The notes: generated from the letters alone by a model not told the origin. Numbered from the stretch's first letter, positions 12,605 to 22,570 are shown. The stretch: 64,000 nucleotides of DNA from Mycoplasmopsis lipofaciens ATCC 35015 (GCF_000686585.1 NZ_JMKY01000006.1:1-64000); one strand, 5' to 3'. Made by a program: numbers and translations.

Positions 12605-14642
12605 ATTAGAAGAATATTTAGAAGATAATCAAATAAAATTACACAAATATAAAGTTAAAAACTTGAAAAATAATTATTTAAATTTAAGTTTGAAAGAAAC
12701 TAACATAATTTTTTTAGAATACATTGAGGAAATTAAAGGAAATGTCGAAAATTCTAGCTTAAACATTAAAGAATTACCTAATGGAGAAAATAATGTCCTG
12801 CTTGAATATGTAGAAGATTTTACTTTTATTACAAATGAAGAGATATTTCAACCTCTGGACGAAAACGAAATAGATTTTTATTTATTCAGTTTTAAAGATC
12901 CGAATAATATTGATGTAAAGAAAGATAATTTTTATTTTATTCAAGCAAATTCTAATGTAACTTATGATTTATCAGAATATGAAAATCAATATTTGTTTGA
13001 AATAAATTTTTCAAATATAAAGCAATTAAAGAATTTTGATAGTAATAATGTCATTTTTAAATTTCGAAACAATGAAGATTACACAAGAAAAATAGAATTA
13101 AAAGTTCCTAATTCAGTAATTTTTTCTGATTTAGCTTTTATAGGAACTAAAACTAAAAGTAATGGAGAAAAAATAAATAATTTTTTAGCTAATGTAACAT
13201 TAGAAAATGATATAAAATTTTTTCCTCATTTAATCCATCCTGTTGCAATTCAAAGTGATTATGTTTATTGATACGATTCATTTAATAATTATTTAGTCAG
13301 TTTATTTAATTTGTATGGAAACACACTATCTTTAAATGATTTAAAAAGAATAATTATAGATAAATTGAAAATATCTTTTGATGAAGCTAAAAAAATAGTT
13401 GAATCCTTTTTTAAGGTTTTACAAGATAGTCAACACGTTTTAAATGTTTTAATGTCAAATTTCGCAGTATTCAATAATGATGAACAAAAAATAAAAAAGT
13501 TTAAAGCTGATTACTATAATGGAAACAATCCCAAAGAATACATTGATTGAAAACTTAAAGAATTTTTTGATGAAATAGACACTTATAACGATTCGAGATT
13601 AAAAAAAATATTTGAAACATTAATATTAATGATGTCGAATTTATTGTTGTCCTCTTTTTGTTTCAAAGGTGGCTTTACACATGAACATGAATTATTTTTA
13701 CCTCTCTATATTTCAAGTTTTAATAAATCTACGCAAAATTTTACTTTAGATTCGCATTATTTTTCATATCTAAACCAAAAATGAATTCCTAAATTTTTTA
13801 TAAATAATCATAACGTTTTTGATTTCAGAACTAAACCAATAACACTTCCATTATTTCCGGAAAAAATAGAAGAATTAGATATTACAAATAGCCCTATTGA
13901 TTTTAATACTTCAAACAGCTTAAATTTTAATTATTTAGGTTTTGCCCCAAGTAAAAAACAAAATTTAACTGATTATATTAATAAAACAATTTTAAAAAAG
14001 TCTTCAACAGGAATAATTAAAAGAACAATAACTTGAGATATAGACGATCCTGATGGAGTAGAAAGAACATACACAAATGTAAGAGGTGTGACAGAAGAAC
14101 CAAATGTTTCGAATTTAAAAATACTAATAAATAAATATTATGATTGTTCTGTTTACAGGAATAGAGAAGACTTCTATAAATTAAAAGTACAAGAAGAAGC
14201 AAATAAATTTGTAGATGGTATTAATTCAAAAATAATAGTAGATTCTATTCCTGACAATGTCTCTGGCTATTTTTATGACGGAGAAATAGTAAGAACTTAT
14301 TCTAGTGGTTCAAGAGGAAGAACAAAACATACAGTTGTTAAATTTAGAAAAGTTCATTTTGAAGTAGAAATAAGTATAGAAATAATAAATAATGATTTAG
14401 AAATTTATCAACCACAATTTTTATATAAAAATGAAAATGAATATTTAGAAACTTTTAATAACTTGGAGGAAGAATTAAATATTACATTTACTTTTCCAAC
14501 AAATTTTCAGCTAGAAAAAATAATAATTAAATCTATTTTTGCAAAAAACATAAAAATAAAATTGAATGATGAAAATTGAAATAATTATAAATTAGCCTAT
14601 TCAAACAACAAATTAAACACGACAACAAAAATAATTTTATAA
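12597..14642 (+). CDS. Large phage virion-associated protein of unknown function, 681 aa
   Basis: Starts at an ATGA overlap with the portal candidate, preceded by AAGGAAA. Seven or so UGA codons are read as Trp. It is acidic in its N-terminal 240 residues, then has a helical middle and a C-terminal half rich in beta-prone Asn/Thr/Ile segments, including a SSGSRGRTKHTVVKFRK stretch near residue 565. No transmembrane segment is obvious. The position between portal and scaffold suggests a head-completion, connector or ejection protein. I do not recognise the family. Confidence 0.65.
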
Positions 14643-14701
14643 ATACAAAAAAACGAACTACTGCGTTTTTAAATAAAGATAGAAAAAATAAGGAGATTAT
14701 A

Positions 14702-15214
14702 GTGAAAAATATAATTCAAAATTTAGCTACTGCTTTTGATATGACAATCGAAGAAGTAGAATCAAAATTAAAATTAAAGGAAAATTATACTTCAAAAGAT
14801 TTTGCTAAATCTTTAGGAGCATATTCTGTATTCCCAACTAAAGAAGAACACGGAAATTATATTAGTGAAAAATTAGCTAATAAAGAAGAAATGATTTTCC
14901 AAAATGAAAAAACGATTTTAGAGCTTAATGAAAAAATCAAAAATGCAGAATTGGCTCAAAATCAAATAAAAAATTTAATTAATACAGAATGAAAAAAATT
15001 AGGTATTAAAAGACCGATTGAAAAGGAACAAATTGATTTTCAAAATTTAGATTTTGGAAATTTAACAAAATCTTTAATAGATTATGCAGAGCGAGAAGGC
15101 TTTTCATATCAAAAACCGGATTTTAATACATTTGCAAATGAAAAGAAAAACACAGAAATAACAAATAACGAGAACATTGATGCGATTAGTGTTAATGGAG
15201 CCGTTAAAAAATAA
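14702..15214 (+). CDS. Capsid scaffolding protein candidate, 170 aa
   Basis: GTG start with AAGGAG 6 bases upstream. A weak hairpin (AAAAACG/CGTTTTT, 14648-14672) separates it from the preceding gene. The middle (residues about 60-100) is a charged coiled coil rich in Glu, Lys, Asn and Leu, and the C-terminus is polar. A short coiled-coil protein immediately upstream of the major capsid gene is the usual layout for a scaffold. It reads one UGA. Confidence 0.65.
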
Positions 15215-15225
15215 AGGAGAAAATT

Positions 15226-16152
15226 ATGAAAATTTTAGATCAAATTATTGCACAAGCTTGAGAATCGGAATCGGGCGGGAACACAACCTATTCACAAGTT
15301 AAATTGACCGAAGTACAAAATGCCGAATTGTTAAAAAATTTTGTTTCAAAATCTTTAATTATGGAAGCAAGCAGAAATATAACATTAAATAAACAAGATA
15401 TGACATCTGTTTGATTTTCTGACTTGTTAGGAGGAACAAAAAGAAAAAAAACAAAATTAGGAACAGGAGAATTCGACAAATTTTCTATTTCAAAACCTAT
15501 CAAAATTGATTGAGAAGAACCTTTTTGTTATGCAGAAGGTTTGCCTGCTTATGCAAAGGATAATTTTCCAGCAACAGTTAGTCAAAAATTAGAAGCATTT
15601 TTAGAACAGGATTCAAAAGATTTTGAAAGAGATGGATTTAAAAAATTAGAAGCAGTAGCAAAAGCTAACACAACTTTTCAACCAATTTATGTAGATTTTA
15701 ATAAAACCAATGGAGAAGAGTTATTTTCAAAAATTGTTACTGCTTGCGATGCTATAACTCAATTAGTTGATAAAAAACACGGAATTGATTTTGTAGAACC
15801 AGAAAAAATTATCATTTTTGCAAAACCAAGTGTTCTAAATAAAATTTCTGGTTATGCGATGAAAGGGGATCATACTACAGCAAGTTTAAAATTAGGATCT
15901 TATGACATTGGATCATTAGGTGGATATAGAACATTAGCGTGTCCTTATTTAAAGGATACTAACGTTGTTATTACAACAACTAATTCAATGGCTAATGCTA
16001 GAAAAATCATTGCTGCTTCAGCTGGAAAAATTGATAATTTATCTGCAGATTTGGGTGCTTATTTAGAAACTACTTCTTTATCAGAAGTTGTTAAAAAAAT
16101 GATTCCTACTGCGTTAATTCACAGAGATTCAACACAAGAAAAAGACGCTTAA
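15226..16152 (+). CDS. Major capsid protein candidate
   Basis: The 308-aa protein starts at 15226 after AAGGAG. It contains three UGA-Trp codons in its first third. It is less AT-biased and richer in Ala/Gly than neighbouring phage genes, as abundant capsid proteins often are. The C-terminal half has alternating strands (IIIFAKPSVLNKISGY, TNVVITTTNSMANARK, then a short alpha region) reminiscent of the HK97-fold P and A domains. It lies directly after the scaffold. Assignment by context and composition. Confidence 0.7.
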
Positions 16153-16173
16153 AACAAAACAAAATAACAAACA

Positions 16174-17535
16174 ATGATTTCTTATGGTTCAAATTTAGAA
16201 TTAAAAAAACCCTTACCAGAATTATTAAAAATTCAAAAACCTGAAGAAAAAGGATTTTTATATTATTTACATTCATTTTTAGATTTTGTCGGAGAAGTTG
16301 TAATCGATGTCATTAGTGAAGCAGTTACAATTGCAACTTTTGGAAATAAATTTATTGGAGAAACAGTTGAATTAGTTTTAGGATTTGTTAAAGATGTCAT
16401 TATTGATTTGGCAATTTATCAAAAAGTTGATTGAAAAAACGTCCTAGTCAATGCAGCATGAAGATTAGGAACCATCGCTTTTATGAATGGTTTAAGAAAA
16501 ACTAAAAACTTTATAAAACAAATTAATAAAGGTAAATATGCTAAAACAATTTCAAAAACAACCAATTTTGTTAAAAAAAGTATTAGTTTTATTAAAAATC
16601 CTCAAAGTTTATACAAATATTTTTTAAACAAAGTTTCTTACAAAATACAAAAAACTTTTTTTAAATCAACGAAGTGAAGCAAAATTCAAATTAAAAAAAT
16701 TAAAAAAATTATTAAAAACATAATTAATTACGGAACATATTGAACCAGTTTTGGAATTAGTTTTTACAAAGCTGATGATAAAGCTAAATTTTTATTCAGT
16801 AGGACAAAAAATTTAGCAAGAATTAGATTTAAGAAATTAACTAAAAAAATAACTAAAGATATTTATGACAAAAGAATAAAAAATTTAGCTAAGAAAAATC
16901 CTAAAAATATTTACGAATATCAAAAAATAATGAAACAACATAATCAAACTTGAATTCAATTTTATGATTCAAATTGAATTGATGGTTTGAAAATAGCTTC
17001 TACTGATTGAATCGAAAATAAAAACGAACAATTTTTGTCTTATTATGTTTTTTTTAATCGTTTAACAACAAACAATAAAAATGCACTTTTATTTATTGAC
17101 AGACCTATTGAAGAATTTAATAATTTTATAAATTCTTCTTCAAAAGGTAAATATTATTTAGACAATTTAGCATGAGGCTGAAACGTTGGAAAAGCAATAA
17201 GAAATCAAAATAAAACAGGAAAATCTAAATTCTGAATTAGCAAATTAGAAAAAACTGCAAATAAATATGATATTCATTTTTTAAAGTCAATCAGAGAATT
17301 CGATAAAACAAGCAATACAACAATTGAAACTTTTCGAAATCAATTTAAAGTTTTATCTTCTACTAGAAATAGAAAATTAGGAAATAGAATTGCAGTTGAA
17401 TTTAATAATAAAAAAGTTGTTTTTTACAAAAAGAAAAATGAAGAACAATTTAATAAAACATTTAAAAATTTTAACAATATAAAAAGAACGAGCAAGGGAA
17501 TAAATTTAATCATAAAAAAACCAAAAAGACTATAA
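16174..17535 (+). CDS. Very basic phage protein of unknown function, 453 aa
   Basis: No Shine-Dalgarno is visible before the ATG at 16174, but a stop codon just upstream excludes a longer frame. Many UGA-Trp codons. The first ~110 residues include two hydrophobic helices (FLDFVGEVVIDVISEAVTIA; LVLGFVKDVIIDLAIY). The remainder is extremely Lys-rich, ending in a compact beta-prone region (FRNQFKVLSSTRNRKLGNRI). It could be an internal head/ejection protein that binds DNA and membrane, or an effector carried in the virion. I do not recognise the family. Confidence 0.65.
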
Positions 17536-17545
17536 AAGGAGAAAA

Positions 17546-19288
17546 ATGACAAAAGAATCTATTTTAGAAATAATAGGAGTTAGCTTAAATGGTTATAACC
17601 GATATTTTAATATTGCAAAAGAATTTCGAATTCCTAGTAAATTAAAAAAATTCTATTCTAATAATACAGAAGAAGAAATAAATGATTGTTTTATTAATAT
17701 AGCAGGAAATATTTTTAATCAAATAGATGTTTTACTTTCTATGAGACTTTCCTGAGCCGTAGAATTATCAAAAAGAAATGACAAATTCATTCTTTTTGTT
17801 TCTCCACAAAGAGCTGAAAATTTAGTAAAAGCTATTTATGAAGAAATTTCCTTTCGAATACTTTCTAATTCTTTTCCTGAATTCAACAATAAATTAGATT
17901 TATTGATAGGAGGTTTAAATCGTGTTGGTTTTGCTAGAGATTATTCATCCATTGAAAGTGTTTTAAGTCCTATTCCTGCAGGTTTAATCATTAATTCTGC
18001 TTGAAACAAATTTAACATTGAACAACAAAAATTAAATTCAAAATATTTAGAATATATTGAACAAAAAATTCAAAATATTGAAAGAAATTTAAATCAAAAT
18101 GAAGATGATGATACTTCGCAAAGCACAAAAATCGAGGCTAATAAAAATAATATAGAAAACGCAAATAATCTAATAAATGTAAATAAGCAAGAAATCAATA
18201 CATTAAAGCAACTGAATAATAATTTTGTTCAAGAACAGCAGGAACAAAATTCCAAAATAGCTAATTTAGAACAATCAAAAACTCTGCATGCATCTAAAAT
18301 AGCAAGTATTGAAAGTTTAAATCAAGACCAAAGTAATTTAATTAATCAATTAAATTTATCATTACAAGCAAATAGCAATAATGATGCTGATACATTAAAA
18401 AAATTCAATCAATTAAGCACAGAATATATTTCTAAAAATGCAGAATTAAAAACAGAAATAACAACAAATAAAAATACAATAGAAACAAAATTAGATAAAA
18501 ATATTTGAGATAATAATGCTCCGTATGCGCCATTAAATAAATTAGCAAGATTTAATGCAGATATTTTTATAGACAATAATGCCGGTCAAGCTGTTAATAG
18601 ATTAAAATTTATTAGGAAAGATAATAACACACTATCAGAAATATTTTACGAAAACGACAATATGATTTTTGCAAGTTATGATGCAAATAGCAAGGTATGA
18701 AAACCTTTAATTTCTTTTCACAAAGGTGGTCATTTTAATGAATGTGAATTGAAAAAATATATCGACGATAGTAATCAAAATTTAACTAATAGATTAAATA
18801 GTTTGTCAATAACTCCAGAATTAACAAATAAATGAAACAATTTAGAAAATTCTATAAATCGGTTGGATGAAGAATTGCGGGTGTTAAAAAATAAAACTTA
18901 TTCTTTTAAAGCTAAAAAAATTTTTTCTAGTTCGTGATCAGAACCGAATGGATTTCAAAATGGTTGATATAAATTTTTAGTAATAGATGACGATTTTTCT
19001 ATTGTTGAAATAATTTTGAAAAATAACAATAATCAATATTCAGGAACACAAATAGTTCAGACACAATTTAATGATGCTGATTATAAAAACGTTTTTAATA
19101 TTGATTTTCCTTGAGTTGGCTATAACAATTCTAATAATTATGGTTCAAAACTGTCGCTTGCTCATTTTACATTAAGCGACAAAAAATTGACATTTAATTA
19201 TGTCGGTAAGATATATGACAATGAAACCGACGGAATTAAAATAACGGAAATTAAAGTGAATGTTTATTCTTTTGAAATAAGGAGTTAA
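17546..19288 (+). CDS. Coiled-coil fibre / receptor-binding protein candidate, 580 aa
   Basis: Starts after AAGGAG at 17546. The N-terminal ~140 residues are globular. Residues about 155-330 form a long Gln/Asn-rich coiled coil with repeated NKQEIN-, NLEQSK- and ESLNQDQ-like heptads. The C-terminal ~150 residues (FSSSWSEPNGFQNGWYKF onward) look like a beta-rich binding domain. This architecture is typical of phage fibres. It is the last large gene of the late operon and the best candidate to recognise the mycoplasma surface. Confidence 0.7.
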
Positions 19289-19290
19289 AA

Positions 19291-19434
19291 ATGAAAATAT
19301 TTAATTTTATATTATTAATTTTTTTAATAAGTTTAATAATTTTATTTATTTTATTAGTTTTGAATGCAAATTATGATTTGCCAAATTGAATGTCAAAAAT
19401 AATAAATTGAATTCCATTAAATAAAACAAAATAA
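19291..19434 (+). CDS. Small membrane protein, 47 aa (holin-like)
   Basis: Three bases after the fibre stop, with GGAG at 19281-19284. One strongly hydrophobic helix (residues 4-25) is followed by a short amphipathic tail containing two UGA-Trp codons. Too short for standard ORF thresholds. Its position before the 133-aa membrane protein suggests a role in membrane permeabilisation and release. No family recognised. Confidence 0.6.
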
Positions 19435-19452
19435 ATAAGGAGATATATAAAT

Positions 19453-19854
19453 ATGTTAGAAACAATAGAAAAAATTTTAAAAATTGCTGGTTCTACAGCA
19501 TCAATTGTTGGTTTTTTTGTAGGTATATGTTTATTCATTAAAATTAAATTAAAATCAAAACCAAACAAATTAGAAGCATTAGGAGATATTGTTAAAGAAA
19601 TCCCTTTTTTTATAGATAAAGCGGAAAAATTATTTCCTTCAAATAATGAAGTGAAAATGGGTAATTTTAAATTTAATTGAGTTCTAGAACAAATTGAAAA
19701 ATTAGCTGGAACAAAAAAATTTAAAAAAGCAAAAAATGAAATTAAAAAAGAAATAAATGATGTTGTAGACAAGAAAAATGCGGGAATGTTTATTCCTGCT
19801 TCTAATACATCAAATATGCCTTCAAATCACGCAGAACCAATTAAATGAAATTAG
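19453..19854 (+). CDS. Membrane-anchored phage protein, 133 aa (possible holin)
   Basis: Starts after AAGGAG at 19453. An N-terminal transmembrane helix (residues 12-33) is followed by a Lys-rich cytoplasmic domain ending in a flexible Ser/Asn/Pro tail. The order (TM, acidic linker, then Lys-rich FKKAKNEIKKEINDV) resembles LL-H-type phage holins. No endolysin follows, consistent with a host that has no peptidoglycan. It ends 16 bases before a strong bidirectional terminator. Confidence 0.6.
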
Positions 19855-19870
19855 ACTTTAACAAAAGAAA

Positions 19871-19892
19871 AACAAGCCTAAATAGGCTTGTT
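19871..19892. terminator. Bidirectional terminator between late operon and lipoprotein gene
   Basis: Perfect 10-bp stem AACAAGCCTA/TAGGCTTGTT with a 2-base loop, with T-rich tracts on both sides. It serves the plus-strand late operon and the minus-strand lipoprotein, whose stop codon is adjacent. Confidence 0.85.
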
Positions 19893-20618
19893 TTATATTA
19901 TTAAATCAAAGTTAAAAACTTTTTCATCTAAACGTTTATAAGTTTCAAAAGTATAACCTGGAATTTTCACAAACATAACTGCATTTTTAATGATTTTGGT
20001 TCCATCAGGTTTTGTAATTAAATATGGCTTAAAATCATATTTTCATATGCCCATATAATCACTTTTTGCATTTGTAATAACATCTATTGTTAAGAGAGGT
20101 TTAGGTGGAGAAAAATTTTTATTATTTTTATTTGTGTGGTAAACATCCCATGTTTCTTTAATTTGTTCTTTTGTAAAATGTTTAAAAAATAATTTAGAAA
20201 TAATTAGAGTAAATTTAGAAAGTTCATTTTTATTTTCAGGTTTTTCAAAATATTTAATTTTATCTAAATATCATTCGTAAGTACCTACTTGTTGCAAATC
20301 AGGGAATTTGGTAATTCTTGGGTAAAATAATCATTCAAAATCTCCTGGAAAAACAAATGTTTTATTAGGATTCAGGTAATCTTCTATTCATTTATTTAAT
20401 TCATTTTTATCATTAAAATTGACAAAATTATTGTTTGATCTAGTTTTATACTTATTAAAAAAATCATCTAATTTTCAAGTTTTTGGAATTTCATTAATAA
20501 AATTATTCAAACTATTATTTAGTTTTTCGATTTTTGAACTGTTATCACAAGAAATTGTAATTAAAGGCAATGAAGCTGGCAATACAGAACCTAAAAATAA
20601 AATTTTTTTCTTTCACAT
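19893..20618 (-). CDS. Prophage lipoprotein, 241 aa (lysogenic conversion candidate)
   Basis: Runs opposite to all other phage genes. The N-terminus is MWKKK plus a hydrophobic stretch ending in LITISC, so Cys24 is the lipidation site of a mycoplasma lipoprotein. The mature part is polar and Lys/Asn/Trp-rich, with UGA used for Trp. No Shine-Dalgarno is evident. A divergent lipoprotein expressed in the lysogen could alter the host surface, block superinfection or contribute to virulence. MAV1 is recalled as carrying such a gene, but I cannot test homology. Shares a control region with int. Confidence 0.75.
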
Positions 20619-20664
20619 AATTAAATTTTATTAAATTTTTTATTCTATTTGAAATAAAAAGCTA

Positions 20665-20715
20665 AAAAAGTACCTTACAAAAAATAATATACTTTTTCTA
20701 AAAAATGTGTAAAAT
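20665..20715. promoter_or_regulatory. Divergent int/lipoprotein promoter with att-like operator
   Basis: An inverted pair of 13-mers, AAAAAGTACCTTA (20665-20677) and TAATATACTTTTT (20685-20697), is separated by 7 bases. This copies the attP arm-spacer-arm layout. A plus-strand TAAAAT (20710-20715) with TGTG before it is a candidate int -10; the operator would cover its -35. On the minus strand a TAGAAT near 20642-20647 could serve the lipoprotein. A shared operator for Int or a repressor is inferred. Confidence 0.55.
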
Positions 20716-20721
20716 AATGTT

Positions 20722-20897
20722 AGTAGGAAAACGCACTTCCTTACATTAATTTTTCCTACTAAATAATAAAAAGAAACCTAGGAAAACGCACTTCCTAGGC
20801 AAGAAAATTATAGCATATATAACGCTTGTTTATTTGCATTTTTTGCAAAACCTTTCTTGCCTTAGGCTCGTGCTGCCTAGGCAGGAAAGGTTTTTTT
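20722..20897 (+). promoter_or_regulatory. Structured int leader with attenuator
   Basis: Two hairpins present the same AACGCAC loop: 20723-20744 and the perfect CCTAGGAA/TTCCTAGG stem at 20777-20799. Then CCTAGGCAAGAAA (20794-20806) can pair with TTTCTTGCCTTAGG (20853-20866) as an antiterminator. The alternative is a ~20-bp terminator stem (20847-20867 with 20875-20894) followed by seven T residues ending at 20897. Its 3' arm contains the int ribosome-binding site AGGAAAGG (20883-20890). The int ATG is the next base. Confidence 0.75.
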
Positions 20898-22001
20898 ATG
20901 TCAATAAAAAAAGATATTCAAATGTTCTTAAATCAAAACTATAAAAATGAACAAACTAGAAGAAATGCATCTATGGCTTTAAGAAGAATTGAGCACTTAA
21001 ATAAAATAGATGTATCTGAAATAAACGAAATATATAAAAATATTCCTATGAACGCATTATCAGGCTCAAGTAGAAACACAGAATTAGCGTATATAAGAAA
21101 ATTTATAAAAGTAATGTCTGAAATAAATAATTCTTATTACAACGTACATCAATTAATAGATTTTGAAAATGATAGCAAGCCAAAAAAAGTTTTTACAGAA
21201 GAAGAAATGGAAATGATTTTAAAGGAATTAAAAAACTTTAATCATTCAACTTTTGAAATGGTATTTAAACTTTTACTTTATAATGGTTGCCGATTAGGGG
21301 AGTTTGTAAAAGTTCCTTGAAATAAAATGATAAATATGAATTATGAATTTCAATTAAAAGCGTCAAAACATGGTAGATTCAGAACTATCACAGTTCCTTA
21401 TGAATTACAAAAAGATTTTAATGAATTTGGTGTTGATTTATCATATAACACAATACAAAACTTATTTAATAAATTTAATAAGTTTGTTAAACAAAATAAT
21501 CCAGATTTTAACAAAAATATAACAGCTCACGTTTTAAGAGCACAATTAATAACAAATATGCACTTAAGAGGAATTGGAATTGATGAAATACAATGTGTAA
21601 CAGGTCATATGAATCAATCAACTATAACTACACATTACATTAAAACAAATGCAACTTATCATAAACAGTTATTAAAAATGGCTAATATGAAAGCTTTTGA
21701 TAGTATGGAATTAAATAAAGTAAAAAGTCATGCACAAATTCAAGAAAAACAAATTAGTTATTTAGAATTGCAAAATGAAGAACAAAAGGAAATAATCAAA
21801 AAGTTAAAGACTAAAATTTCTAAATTAGAAGGAAAGGAATTATATGAAGAACAATCATCTGAAAATGCCGACATGAAAAGAACTAAAAATGAATATAAAA
21901 CAAATACTGATAAAAACTTCTCCAACTTCATTTTCAGTTTGAAAAGCAAAATATCAAAAACAATTTTTAACAAAATTGAAAATATGAATGAAAAGAAATA
22001 A
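20898..22001 (+). CDS. int: Tyrosine-recombinase integrase with coiled-coil tail
   Basis: The 367-aa protein carries the full catalytic set: Arg132 (NGCRLGEF), Lys157 (SKHGRF), His211-x-x-Arg214 (AHVLRA), His237 (GHMNQS) and nucleophile Tyr247 (HYIKT). Residue 141 is a UGA-Trp. The start at 20898 is chosen over an upstream in-frame ATG because AGGAAAGG precedes it and the longer version would run through the terminator hairpin. Residues 270-367 form an unusual C-terminal extension with a coiled coil (IQEKQISYLELQNEEQKEI) and a basic end. It integrates and excises the prophage at the flanking att sites. Confidence 0.92.
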
Positions 22002-22356
22002 TAAATCCTTTGATTTAATTCCTGAATATTACAATGTCTTGTTTTATTGATCTTTTATTAATTTTCAAAGAGAGAAATTACTAATAGAAGAATTGAATAA
22101 AAATAATTATAGTGTAAATAGAAGTTCGATGAAAGAAGATGGAATTCATAAAATAGATTTGATAGCATGTAAAAATAACATTAAATATTTTATTCAACTT
22201 AAAAATCGAAAAAGTAATTTAAAAGAAACTGAAAGAAAGATTTTAATACATTACTCTATTTCTAAAAATGCAATTCCTATTTTAGCTACCAAAACACTAA
22301 AAGATTTTAATTTTATTAATCTTTTGAAAAATGAAGAAATTAAATTATTTAATTAA
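21988..22356 (+). CDS. PD-(D/E)XK-type nuclease-like protein, 122 aa
   Basis: The start overlaps the int stop by 14 bases, so the two are probably cotranslated. The core KIDLIACKNNIKYFIQLKNR (about residues 55-75) matches the D-x(n)-(E/Q)-x-K motif of restriction-like and Holliday-junction nucleases. An upstream Glu lies in the helix REKLLIEELNKN, and one UGA-Trp occurs near residue 21. It may assist recombination, resolve phage replication intermediates or degrade competing DNA. The family assignment rests on the motif alone. Followed by a strong terminator. Confidence 0.65.
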
Positions 22357-22358
22357 TA

Positions 22359-22394
22359 AATCGAACGCAAGCGTTTAAAGCATTGCGTTCGATT
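22359..22394 (+). terminator. Terminator of the int operon
   Basis: Perfect 12-bp stem AATCGAACGCAA/TTGCGTTCGATT (22359-22370 with 22383-22394), two bases past the stop of the PD-(D/E)XK gene. It is followed by an AT-rich stretch rather than a pure T-run. Confidence 0.7.
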
Positions 22395-22410
22395 ATATTA
22401 TTATCTCTAT

Positions 22411-22570
22411 TGTTATTAGTGTAAAAATGTTTTTAATTTTTACACTAATAACATATATTTATATTTATTTTTTATAAATAAATATAAATATTATCACTAA
22501 TATATTAATTTAATAGCTAAAAATTAAATAATAAAAACTCAACGAAAACTTTAAATGTTTCGTTGAGTTT
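22411..22570. repeat. Three consecutive perfect hairpins at the prophage right end
   Basis: Arms are 17 bp (22411-22427 with 22437-22453), 16 bp (22455-22470 with 22476-22491) and 13 bp (22535-22547 with 22558-22570). All are perfect, with loops of 9, 5 and 10 bases. The third is followed by TTATTATTT on the minus strand and could terminate there. No gene lies in 22395-22906; these hairpins and attR fill the phage part. In the excised circle they sit next to the nested repeats at 7399-7552. Confidence 0.75.

Noticed and set aside
15288-15503. Minus-strand ORFs inside capsid, fibre and membrane genes (also 14017, 19371, 21758)
   Set aside because: They are antisense shadows without ribosome-binding sites, covered by real code-4 genes.
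7595-20698. TAATATACTTTTTC (7595 and 20685) as the att direct repeat
   Set aside because: It would leave int and its partner outside the element. The 13-bp repeat at 7293/22706, with perfectly symmetric arms, is better.
20826-20897. Upstream in-frame start for int at 20826
   Set aside because: The extension would be coded by the terminator hairpin, and a good ribosome-binding site precedes 20898.
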